Positions 11,924 through 22,700 of a stretch of 64,000 bases of DNA are shown here, one piece after another. Below the pieces are notes generated by a model. The model ran no database searches, had not been told where the DNA came from, and worked only from the letters and a program-made list of their open reading frames with translations. The position numbers and the translations under genes were made by a program. Origin of the DNA: Cladopsammia gracilis (Eukaryota; Cnidaria; Anthozoa; Scleractinia; Dendrophylliidae); the NCBI GenBank assembly GCA_022457155.1, contig JAJGOT010000213.1, positions 62,001 through 126,000 of the forward strand, in the 5' to 3' direction. The number at the start of each line of letters is the position of its first letter. The first letter of the stretch is position 1.

Positions 11924-13113
11924 ATGCTACTAACAGCGTTCTTCGTGTTCTGTGCATTTCTGCCTTTGGTCCAGTCAGTGATAGTGTCAACAAGCTATGG
12001 AAAGATCGAAGGTCTGACGGCTTCCTACCCGATAAGCCGAATGCCTTTGATCAGTTCAAATCCGTCAACACTGAAGGTCTGATGGCTTCCTACCCGATAA
12101 GCCGAATGCCTCTGATCTCGATCAGTTCAAATCCGTCAACACTGAGTTTCGTGGCGTTCCTTTCGCCGCTCCACCGATTGGAGAACTAAGGTTTAATGCG
12201 CCAAGACCGCCGAAGAAGTTGAAACCAAATGTTCGCTCGGCTAAAAATCATGGAAACATCTGCTTGCAAGGTAAGGAGCTAGCTTTGAAAATTTAATTAA
12301 GTCACACATTCAAAATTTCTCGTACAGCGAGGATTGCCCGTATCTCGACGTCTACACACCAAATGTCAGCTTGAGTTTACCTGTGATGGTTCACATTCAC
12401 AGGCCGGGGAGGTTACTTGATCGGTACAGCAATCACTTCTGCCAGCGATATTTTGGCTCTACAGGGAGAGGTAGTTGTTATAATCCAATATCGTCTCGGT
12501 TCTTTGGCTTCTTGACCACCGGAGATTCTGCGGCCCCCGGAAATTATGGAATGTTGGATCAAGTAGAAGCACTGAAGTGGGTCAATGAAAATGGAAATTT
12601 TGGCGGCAATTCCGGCAAGGTGATCATATTTGGTTTAAGCGCTAGAGGCTCGAGTGTCGGTCTCTACTTGCTGTCGCCTCTATCCCGGGAATTTTTTTTC
12701 ATCAGGCCATTGCAGAAAGCGGAGTAGATTTCAACCTCTTTGCGATTGAGCCAACGTCTTATGGTCTCCGCTACACGAAAGAACTTGCACAAAAGCTGGC
12801 CTGTGGCACTAGAGAATACAGCGAGATGGTAGCCTGCATGCGCGAGAAAAACGCCACTGACATTCCGAACGCTTCAGAAACAATCAGATCTGATTTCACT
12901 GACCGTCATACAAGCTGGGCGCCAGTTGTAGACAAACATTTTTTTCATGACAGCCCTCGGAATCTGAGGAAAATTGGAAATTTCAAGCATCAAGTGCCGT
13001 TTATGATCAGTTTCAACAATCAGGAGTGGTCATCCTTTCTTGGTGGTCAGGTGAATTATTATGGGCTGATGGAGAGTGTAGTCAACGGAGTAGGTCAAGC
13101 CTGCTTTGTTTAA
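11924..13113 (+). pseudogene. Carboxylesterase/cholinesterase-like pseudogene, truncated
   Basis: The ATG at 11924 begins a signal-peptide-like stretch (MLLTAFFVFCAFLPLVQS), then YGKIEGLTA, the usual start of a type-B carboxylesterase. A 65-bp tandem duplication (12011-12075 and 12076-12145, the second with 6 extra bases) and a frameshift follow. Family landmarks then appear: FRGVPFAAPPIGELRF, CPYLDVYTP, GNYGMLDQVEALKWV. A possible 57-bp intron lies at 12271-12327. The nucleophile elbow, normally G-E-S-A-G, reads G-L-S-A-R: the serine is kept but its neighbours are lost. At least three further frame changes occur (near 12390, 12500 and 12690). The last frame runs from FFHQAIAESG to a stop at 13113, well before the catalytic histidine region. 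Alpha/beta-hydrolase of the esterase class by family; non-functional as read. Confidence 0.8.
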
Positions 13114-13591
13114 ATCATTTCTAACCAAGCTTTCTCATGCTCGGAACAGTGGGTAAGTCGAAAGAACAAATTCTTTGATATTAACTAAAAGCTTGAAAGA
13201 AAACTGAAAGGAAGACTAGCACTTTACGAAAAATGGACGGATTTATTGGCAGTGAATGTGTTCACTTGCCGTATAGAGAGGCTTTTCCTAAAAACTACTA
13301 CTAGTAATAGTTCATACTACAGCTGCCCCCCTTTTATATGAAATATCATTTTCTATACAACACATTTAAATATTAAACACATGTACAACACATTTATGTA
13401 TTAAACTTTATTGGGTTCTCGCTAACTGATGTGTCATAACATTTCCCACGTATTGGATTAAACAGAGTCACTTATGACGCGTAACAATTTGATTGGAGAA
13501 CGTCTGATTTGGTATATTAGCCAAAATTACTAGTGAGCAAATTATTCAAATTGTGAACTCGAGCATATAGATTGAGTGAATCTTTACCTAA

Positions 13592-13711
13592 GGCCCGGTT
13601 CAAACGTCGAACTTCACATGTGCCGAATCTAATGCAAATGAACAAGAACAATAGATTTTTCTCATTTGCATTAGGTTCGGCACATGTGAAGTTCGACGTT
13701 TGAACCGGGCC
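13592..13711. mobile_element. Harbinger-like MITE (same family as 7316-7435)
   Basis: Ends ggcccggttcaaacgtcgaa and its inverse; arms nearly perfectly complementary with a short AT-rich loop. Flanks are taa and tta, so one copy of the target has changed or the insertion used a slightly different boundary. Confidence 0.7.
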
Positions 13712-14169
13712 TTATTCCACTTTACGTTCGCGATTTTGGTATGGCGGTCATATTTCGCGACACTTTATTTACGCGATTCTGTTAAATTTGTAGAAACTGA
13801 GTCACTTTATCTTCGCGATTTTATCGATAAATGCATAAAGCAATTTGAATTAATAAATAAATGAATAAATAAATAAATAGCTATTTAACTTGAAAACCGT
13901 GACAATAAACTAGACTACGTATAAATTTTTGTATTTGATTTGTATCTCTTTAATGCTCGTAATCATGGCACACCAGTTGACACTCAAAGTACAATGTCTC
14001 GTGATAAAAAAAAAAACAGCGATATACAACTGCAACAAAACGGTAACTTGGGCAAAGTAAAGGATGTGTACGACTTTATTATTAAAGGACTAATATTTCA
14101 CTTAAAACTTATACGTATGGTAACTTAGTTTTCGCGCATGCAAATTTTCGCGACATTAAATTGATGTGT

Positions 14170-14236
14170 CGCGAAAATAACTTTTTTCTTTCTTTCTTTC
14201 TTTCTTTTTTTTTTTTTTTTTTGGGGGGGGGGGGGT
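14170..14236. repeat. Microsatellite (tttc)n, T-run, G-run
   Basis: Several ctttctttc units run into a T tract and then a G tract. Such junctions are often mis-sequenced; the length is uncertain. Confidence 0.8.
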
Positions 14237-14440
14237 CCAACCATAATTAATTATGAACACTCCAAAAATAAAAATATTACTCTTGACCGTGCGCAAGTCA
14301 GAAAATTATAAGCTTTTGCACTCACTAAGTTATATGAGCCGCGCTGGCTCGGGTTTGACTGAAACGTAACAACGAAAAGCCCCAAGTCACTGGAGAGTAA
14401 AATTAACCAGTCAGCAATAGGCCATTTCCGAGTTGCCTTT

Positions 14441-14589
14441 AGCCTCTCTATCAAAGCGAGGCTAGGTGCGAAACCTTTCATATGAAAATGAGTTTTCATT
14501 CACATGCAAATAAAACTTATTTGCACGTGAATGAAAACTCATTATCATATGAAAGGTTTCGCACCAAGCCTCGCTTTAATAGAGAGGCT
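14441..14589. mobile_element. MITE hairpin 'agcctctctatcaaagcgag'
   Basis: The two arms (14441-14515 and 14516-14589) are inverted copies with few mismatches. Ends agcctctctat / atagagaggct. Non-coding. Confidence 0.7.
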
Positions 14590-15024
14590 AAAAGCAATAT
14601 TGTGATCTCGCGCAGTAGTAAGAGTAAAAAATCCACAAGTTGTGCGCCACTGACTTTTGTTTTATGTCCTCATTGTCCTCAGCTTTTGCACTTACTACGT
14701 TATATGAGCCGCGATTTCCCGGTTAGCCTGACTAGCCCGGTTTGCCGAGATGACTTCGTGATGAATTTCGTGTGCCGTTTGGCGAACTTTTATCGATGAG
14801 GACACTTTGTGATGCCTGCCATGCAGTAGCGTCCCCTCTTTGTGTGTAATCCTGGACATCCGAAATGCTCTCCCGATCCCCATCCACTTACTTAGTAATA
14901 AACCAACCATAGATCGACTGTGCTGAAGTCAGCTAATCTCGTACCCAGATCTCCTACGGTCACAGTTCAGTTCAGTAGAAGCACGAGTGAGATCTGGGCA
15001 CGAGATTAGAAATCAGCAATTATC

Positions 15025-15216
15025 AATAGGCCATTTGCACGATGACGTCATTTGACTACTACTACCAAAATTCATTTCGTTTTTCCTTTCTTATTTAAAT
15101 TTTGTAATCCCAGTGCGGTTTAAATAACAATAGCCCTAATTTGCACTACAAAACAAAAAAACTGAAGGATTCTGGTAGTAGTAGTCAAATGACGTCATCG
15201 TGCAAATGGCCTATTG
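15025..15216. mobile_element. MITE 'aataggccatttgcacgatg'
   Basis: Left end aataggccatttgcacgatg acgtcatttgactac; the right end is its exact reverse over roughly 40 bases. The centre is AT-rich and non-coding. Confidence 0.75.
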
Positions 15217-16017
15217 CGTGATGTGTCAAAAACTTTCCCGCGTGAGAGAGGCACTTATGACGCGTAACAATTTTATTTTTAAAACTGCTGATTAGGCCAA
15301 CTAGCGTAAAATTAATTCGACCAATATACGGTATACCCTTATACGACCCTTATATAAAGTCAATAAAGTCAATAAATAAATCTCCAATTTTTCAATCTTA
15401 AATTTTCAATAGAGTCAGTTTTATGGTAATGGATTTTGAAAAAAAAAAGCGTTTTATTGACGTATTAATGCAATCATAGAAAATCAGTTTCGACTCCGTC
15501 ATTTTCTGTGCATTGTTTGTTTTCGATTATAAGCAAACTGATTACAAAAATAGAATTGTAACATTGCAGAAGCCTTAGTTTGAGTGCTACTCCGACGAAA
15601 ATGTTTGGTTTTCTTTTTGACTTAGTTTCAATTCATTCAATAGGTTCATAATTGAACAAATCGCTATAATTAGAAGGACATAAGCTTGCTGAGTCTGCTG
15701 GCCTAACCGTCGAGACCCCCTCCGCTATTATTCAGTTTGCGAAACTCAAGCCTACAATTATTCTAGACTGAGCGGTGTCACGTGTGAGTATCTTCTTGCA
15801 TTTTTACAAAAACATCTTTGCTGTAAAGCGGGTCTAGAATCACTAACATGAAAAAGCCTTGTTTACACGAGATCGGCCTTTCACACGATGGAGCAGCCCC
15901 CTGGAAGCAGCCTTGTTTGTGCTGTTTGGATAAAGTTAGATTACTTCATCCAATCGTTTTATGAGCTATTTCAATCGAGTGATAGCCGGGCCCGAAGCTG
16001 AACTTTACGTTTGAAAT

Positions 16018-16152
16018 AACGGTAGTTTCTTGGTGTTGCGGATGGTGTGATCACCAAATGACGTAAAACAAAAGATTCAAAAGACACCTTACAATACCCA
16101 CACCACAACACAAAAGCTAACCAACAATGGCTTCCGCAACACCAAGAAACAC
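16018..16152. repeat. Dispersed ~130-bp repeat, copy 1
   Basis: Begins ggtagtttcttggtgttgcg and ends cttccgcaacaccaagaaac, so there are short inverted ends around a unique middle. An almost identical copy is at 44081-44208 in an intron of the membrane H-lectin gene. Its likeness across 28 kb suggests recent spread. Confidence 0.7.
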
Positions 16153-16539
16153 CTGAAATAACGGGGCTTCCCGTTGGAATTTTAACTTAAAATTTGGCAT
16201 GGGAAGCACTTCTACGTTCCAAACTTGAAGGGATAAATTGGAAGACAATTTTTTTTATCATAATAGCACCTTACTGATTTTATTTCAACGGACTGTATAT
16301 TTAATGCTCAGCAGCTCAGTACAAAATATGCCAGTCGTTTATGACCTGTTGCAACTACAACTACAACTACGTCAAAGAATCATCCCATCCCTTTTTATTC
16401 TGTAAATATAAACAAGAGCAAACTTAAAAAAGTAGAATCAGCTGAATATATATTTTTTGTGTCAGATCAATATTTTTTAGAAGTCTTCGTTTCATTTTGA
16501 TTAATAACTCTAGCTGAAAATATATTTTTTTAATTTTTT

Positions 16540-17040
16540 TATTGAACATATTTATTCGCGACGTTTCCCCTTTTGGATCCTCAACAATGTCAAAGAGGGA
16601 AGTGTCTTTCGTGTTGTTAGGCTCAGGTGGTTCTGGTTTTTGGAAGAACACAACTTTTAGGTCACACTTAGTGCGACCAAAGGACCCTATCGAACCGACC
16701 AAACAAGATGGTGCAGTTTACAAGATTCCCTGTAAATGCGGCAATACCTACATCGGCGAAACAGGGAGGTCCATGCACGAGAGAATATAATTCAGAGAGA
16801 CGATAGGGATGCACGCTTCACTCGTACCCAGACTTCAGTCGTATTAGAGCACACCCACGTGACCCACACTGGTACACGCGTCGTGTAAAAGAAGCCATTC
16901 AAATAAGACTTCACCCTAACAACATCAACTGGGATAACGGTATCGAAATTCCTGAAACGTGGATGCCATCGGTCAAAGAACACAACAACAGGAGCGGACT
17001 GCAGAGTGAACAGCTTCACACTGGAATAATGATCATTTTG
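16540..17040 (+). pseudogene. Penelope-like retroelement relic: C-terminal GIY-YIG endonuclease region
   Basis: A frame ending at 16790 carries RSHLVRPKDPIEPTKQDG and then VYKIPCKCGNTYIGETGRSM. This is the diagnostic start of the GIY-YIG nuclease domain fused to Penelope-like reverse transcriptases, including the cysteine pair and the YIGETGR motif. After a frameshift, RDARFTRTQTSVVLEHTH follows, and after another (from 16861) DPHWYTRRVKEAIQIRLHP and NINWDNGIEIPETWMPSVKE, the typical C-terminal tail. The reverse transcriptase core is missing or too decayed to see. Dead copy. Confidence 0.8.
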
Positions 17041-17189
17041 ATACTAACAGTGACGCGTAATTAGTCGGCCTCATCGCCTGATGAAAACTAGCTAGTGATC
17101 TACATCCAAACTGACTACCTCGTCAGACAAACGACAATACACTTTATTATCATAAACGTACACTTTGCGCTGCTGGGGAGCTTAACGAA

Positions 17190-17660
17190 CCATAGTTGTA
17201 GGCCTCGAGAAGGGTGATGTTACGCTTGATAATATAACAAGCGTAACGCTGCCCCTCTCGAGGCCCACCACTTAAAGTGAACGCACTGACTGCACAATCT
17301 CTTATTAGGAGTGGTTCACTAAAAATTAACCATTCTCCAACAACAGAATGTGCGGTAACGCTCTAGCTTTCTGGTACTGTAACCCTTAAAGCGTCCTTGG
17401 CAGCGCGATGGAGCTCAAATCAGACGAGTTGTGAATAGGCCTCGGAAGGAGCTATATCGATGTTATGCTTGCTCAGTAGGGTTTATAAATTTTGATGTAA
17501 TATTACAGGACTCCATTTAAGCCAGCCTATGCTGATGTTACGCTTGTTAATAACAAACTTCACCCTTCTCGAGGCTCACCACTTAAAGCGAACGCACTGC
17601 ATGACTGCACAATCTCTTATTAGGAGTGGGTCACTAAAAATTAATCATTCTCTAGCCTGC
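17190..17660. repeat. Duplicated ~140-bp segment with a hairpin
   Basis: 17195-17335 and 17520-17655 share 'gatgttacgcttg', 'ctctcgaggc(c/t)caccactt' and 'tgcacaatctcttattagga'. The first copy also has inverted ggcctcgaga/tctcgaggcc ends around gttacgcttg/caagcgtaac. Confidence 0.6.
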
Positions 17661-17880
17661 GAGCAGGCTCACTTGTTTGGAGTATCGCGAGAGTATCTTG
17701 GCGGCGGAGCCGCCAGGGTGAGCCGGCGAAGCCGGCGAGAAGAATGGGGCGAGGAAAAGTGATTTTCTCGCCACTTCGTCGCTCGCATGGCACTCGCATG
17801 TGAAACCCAAATAGAAGAGCCTACTTTTCTCGCCACTTCGTCACTCGCATGACACTCGCGCGTGAAACCCAAATAGTGAG
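17655..17880. repeat. Run of small GC palindromes followed by a tandem duplication
   Basis: Successive short palindromes gcctgcgagcaggc, ggcggcggagccgcc and gccggcgaagccggc lie within 17658-17740. Then 17765-17815 and 17825-17872 are near-identical copies containing 'ctcgccacttcgtc' and 'cgtgaaacccaaatag'. Non-coding. Confidence 0.6.
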
Positions 17881-18232
17881 TGTTGAGAAGACCTCAAGAA
17901 GCCAAAGCCTGGCTTGTAGAAATGAGGTCTCCTCATGATTTTGTTGTTGATTGAAATAATTTGGGACTAGCGGGCGCAGGGGGTTCAATTTACTAAAGTC
18001 AGTCTCGAAGGTTTGTGCTTAAGATCAAACGGAAAAGAAGAAAATCATGTAATCGCTTTTTAAAAGGGCAAGAGTGAGGAGTTTGAGACTGATACCGGAA
18101 GATAATTCCAAATGCTTGGACACAAGTATGAAATAGTAAAGTGTTTAGTGTTTGTGCGACAGAAGTGGGATCTGTAATTTATTGCAGATCTGATGGCATG
18201 TGTATGCACCTGGCCACCAGTTACAAATAAAC

Positions 18233-18540
18233 TTAAAAAAGTAGAAGGTAATAAAAGATGGTGATAGCAAAACGTAAATTTAGCGATATGAAACGAACAC
18301 TAAATATATCTAAAATTTTGAGTTTGGCAAATAACGGGGCAGAATGAGCACGATATTCAGAGTTAGTTAACGCAAGGAATGCACGTTTTTGTAAGAGATA
18401 AATTATGTTCAAATGAGTAACATACGTAGGTGACCATACTATGTTACAGTAGCTTAGATAAGGATATATAAGGGTATAATATAAGGATAATTTAGTGCTG
18501 ATAGACAAAACTTAATATAACGCGGCTTATAAATTATTCC
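18233..18540 (-). pseudogene. Fragment of a non-LTR retrotransposon reverse transcriptase (C-terminal part)
   Basis: The minus-strand frame reads LSLYYTLIYPYLSYCNIVWS, then YLLQKRAFLALTNSEYRAHS, then APLFAKLKILDIFSVRF. This is the conserved segment downstream of the reverse transcriptase catalytic motifs in CR1/jockey-type LINEs. A single frame change near 18515 connects it to GIIYKPRYI upstream. Both ends are lost. Confidence 0.7.
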
Positions 18541-18696
18541 GACAGATTTTGCTATTTTATTGTAGATAAAATTTATGTGTGATTTCCATTTATTTAAACT
18601 TCCTGTTTAAATATTTGTTTATAAATAAATAAATAAATAAATAAAAAATAACACAGGCATAAGACAGTAGTGATAGTAGAGGAAATAGTAGTGAAA

Positions 18697-18779
18697 CTAG
18701 TGAAATGCCAGCGACAGATCCTGAGCAAGGAGTTGAACATACTGCAAGCGCAGGATCTTTCGCCGGCATTTCACTAATA
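18697..18779. repeat. Hairpin, ~30-base arms
   Basis: 'agtgaaatgccagcgacaga' at the left pairs with 'tctttcgccggcatttcact' at the right with few mismatches. A small foldback element or element remnant. Nothing else is nearby. Confidence 0.5.
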
Positions 18780-19379
18780 TCTCCTGAGTATTAGGCTTTT
18801 CAGGGGGGGGGGGGGGGGAGGGAGAGAAGAAGACAGAAGATCTTTCGCCCCACCCTCTCCTCCCTCTCCATTCTCTCTCTTCCCGTCCCGCTCCACTAAA
18901 GAAGGCCTGTTACTTTCTTTGTTCAACTGGAGCGGCGAGTTTGAGGTTCGGCGTTTACGTTGTCATCCTGTAACCAATTTTTTTCCATGCTCAGATTGTT
19001 AACCATGATATTTTGCTGGGCTAATGTATGCAGTAACTCTTGATAATCATTTTTAAGAGGAAAAGCAGAACAACCAGGAGAACAACGTTTGCTAAATCTC
19101 TTTAGCCGAAAGAAACAACATTGCATAATGTTTTTCTCTCTCGCTCTCAGAGGCTCTGCTTGCAAAACAAACTGTTATACATGTATATAGCAAATTTAAA
19201 GAAACAAAAACCATAGCTACCGGTACCAGAAAACAACTGCAGTAATCTCAAGGACTCTAGAACATCAAGAAAATGTCGCTCATTTTTTTCTGTTCGCTGC
19301 ATATAGTGATTATGTTTAGTGACGTCATAATGAAGCAATATTAGCACGTTCATTTCTATTGCTCGCGCCGATTCTCTTC

Positions 19380-19757
19380 ATAATCGATAATCGGACTTTC
19401 TGAAATTTCCTTAGAGTTGCATGTTGTTAAGATTTATACGATTTGAGTTCCCTTCAGCGGACACTGAATATTATTTAATAGTGTCAAAAGCCAACACGAG
19501 ATCCCACCGCCCTAAAGCGATCCACGCGTGACAATTTATAAACCTCGCTTTGCGAGGAACAAGCATCCCGATTTGTCGCGAAAGCGTTTTTCATGTTATT
19601 AAAGAATGAACCAATCAGCGTTCAGCAAAGGATTACCGTATTTAGATGCCGCTGACCACCAGGGTGCGAAAAAATCTGAGTAAATACTCAGTAAATACAA
19701 AACTGAATGACCTGAATCAGGAGAGAGGCGTAAATATACCACGCTTGGTTTTTAGAA
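19380..19757 (+). promoter_or_regulatory. Upstream region of UGDH
   Basis: No gene. A weak tttataaac element is at about 19536-19545 and a CCAAT pentamer (gaaccaatcagcg) at about 19608, roughly 150 bases before the UGDH ATG. Assignment as promoter is by position only. A 5' untranslated exon farther upstream cannot be excluded. Confidence 0.3.
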
Positions 19758-22700
19758 ATGAATTCTATCAAATCTATCAAAGCAATTTGTTGTATAGGCG
19801 CTGGATATGTCGGCGGACCTACATGCAGTGTCATCGCGCTAAAATGTCCCGAGATCAAGGTGACCGTAGTTGATCTAAGCAAGCAGAGAATTGACGCTTG
19901 GAATTCGGATAAATTGCCGATCTTTGAGGTAAGAAAAATCTGCCAAGGCAACGGGAAACATTTAAGCTTTGTTGATACAGTATTTGTGTGGCATTTAAAC
20001 CGTTATAAATTGGTCTTCACAGCCAGGCCTTGATGATATTGTAAAGCAGTGTCGTGGCAAAAACCTGTTCTTTTCAACGGATATCGACTTTGCCATCGGC
20101 GAGGCCGACTTAATATTCATCTGCGTAAGTACATTTTAATTAAGCTTACTTTTACCCCGTAAGGAAATTAAACCATTTAGCTTTAACTCATTTATTTGAG
20201 AAAAGGTTATTATATTAAATTAAATCTCAGTCAATGCGCCACGATTTCCTTTTAAAACTCAGCTGTTTAATGATTACCTTTATCTCGATCCTTGTAGGTT
20301 AACACTCCAACAAAAACGTTTGGTGTAGGGAAGGTGAGCTTAAATAAAATTTTCGGAGTTTTTTTGTTAAGATATATTATAAAGACCTCTTAGTTAACTG
20401 TTTTTTTTTTCTTAAGCAATTAAACTTGAGTTAGAATTTAGATAGAAATTAAATATGTATGTGATGATACGTGGTCCATCTTCGAGAAAGCTTCCCGCTC
20501 AGTCAAAAAAATTGAAATTTTTGCCGTGTGAATTCGTCGTTATAGCGATGGAAATAGAGTTGTAGAAATATAGCTTTTTATTGATATAACATGAACCATA
20601 TAAATAATAGAAGGTAAGGTTATTTAATTTCTTTCCCTCCTTGTAAATTGCATTTGGTATTGTTATGCTAAATTTACAAGGTTGGTGTACATTGTTCCTT
20701 CACAGAGGGAAGCCAGTTGTTGATAGTTCATGAATGCTGTGTCTTTTAGCGCTTTATTGTCTTTTGAAAACAGCTAAACAGACACTTCAAAATCACAGAC
20801 TGAGCAGCTACCAATCTTCTATGAGTCATCGACAAGCGTTTAATTCAAAATAGCAAAATAATTAAAAGTAGGTTGAGTTGGGGAAAAAATATGGTGCTAT
20901 ATATATATTTTTAGACTCCTTAGGGATTGTTCTCCTCAAAAATATATAGTGCACTTAGTGGTGGTCTTAAAACCCTCGACCATAATTTTTCAGATTTAAG
21001 AATGAGAATTTTCCCTACTGGCTTAATTTTTCAGACTAAAAATGATTATTCATTATTCATTATTACTCTCTTCTTCAAGCCAAAATGATTGTAAAAAAAT
21101 CTGTACTCATTTTCAGACAAGAAGGGAAAACATGCCAATTTTCTGACCAAAAATGTTGAAATAAAAATCCATACCCTTCAAGGCTGCACATGTGTGTGTA
21201 CCTATTAGTAAATATCAAACCAGTCAGTATAAAACACGGACTGCGGACTACGGACTGCGGACTATGGACTGGGTATAAAACATGGACTACGGCTGTGGGG
21301 TATAAAATGCAGAGTACGGACTTGGTATAAAACACAGACTATGGTATAAAACGTGGACTGAGAATCATAGATGTGGACTGTGTGTAAAATAACGAGGACT
21401 GAAGCTGTGAACATAAAATATTGATACAATTTAACTTGATAAATGCATAGATTTTTAATATGTAGGGGTCGTGGCATGTTACTTTACAAACATTTGGTCT
21501 CTTGATATTTAAAAAAAAATCAAATAAAGGAAAGCAGAAATATTATCTTAATTCTTGCAATTTTTTTTTATTTATAATCTGGTTTATACCCTGCTAGCAG
21601 AGCCCCCTTTGATCTTCACAAGCTCTGCTCACAGGGTATCTGCTTTACAGTGGTTTTAGTAAATAGTTTTTAAGTGGAGTACCCGACAGGGTAAACTCTT
21701 TCTGTTGTTTGTGAAAGAGGAGTTTGAGGCGATTTAGTTCCTCTTCCCCCGGCCCAGTTGTGAATAAGGCTGAAAAAAATTAGAGGGTGGTTACATGTAC
21801 ATTATCTGTACACATGGGTTTCTTAATTTTACTTAATTATAGCTACAGTAATAGAGGTTCAAGATAGCTGGTGTTTCCAAGATAGTAGTCTTCTACACAT
21901 TCATCTTAAAATTTCCAATTTTGTAAATTATCAAGCATGAGGTACTGGGTATGTGTTCACTGGGCTTGAAATAATTTATGGACAGTCACCAGTCATGATA
22001 ACCAGCCAAAAAAATTGATTTAGCTTGGGCAAGCACAATCTGTGCAATCCATGTTGAACTCCAGTTTGAGATAAAAGAAGTTGCACCGGGATGAAATATC
22101 CTAAATCCTCTTATTAAGCCCCTGTTCTCTAACATTCAGATCCATGAAACTGATTCTAACATGAGCAGTCAACATGACCAATTGAGCAAGCTTTTGTCCG
22201 GTCAAATCCACATTCTGGCTGAACATTGTCCATTGGTCAACCCACTGTTATTTCAAGCCCTGGTGTTGGAAAATGCTTTTTAGTATACTTCTTTGATGAG
22301 AGGGTTTACGGGGAGGTTAAAAATTTATTTAGAGATGTAAAAATGTTTATCAGGCAATAGGAGTGAATATTAAACAAGCTGATATTTCATAAACTTAAGA
22401 TGACTGTAGTCTTACAATTGAAATATTGTGCAGTAAATAATACATCTATTTTGATCAAACTTTTATCCTCCTTCCCTTATCATACAATAACACCAGCATC
22501 AATCCTTCATATTTCAGGGCCGAGCGCCAGACTTGAAGTACATAGAATCAGCCGCAAGACACATTGCAGAGATTGCTGATGGTGAAAAGATTGTTGTGGA
22601 AAAGAGTACAGTACCTGTGAGAGCCGCAGAAAGGTATTGGTTCTGTCTGCATAAGTTATTTAGTATTCTTGTGAAGCTACAGTAATACTATGTATTATAA

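Noticed and set aside
16424..16702. Minus-strand frame opposite the Penelope-like relic
   Set aside because: Antisense shadow of the GIY-YIG region, with no family motif of its own.
18923..19353. Minus-strand frames upstream of UGDH (for example ending QTRRSS)
   Set aside because: No recognisable motif, no consistent splice signals and no repeat in the other genes; kept as unexplained sequence.
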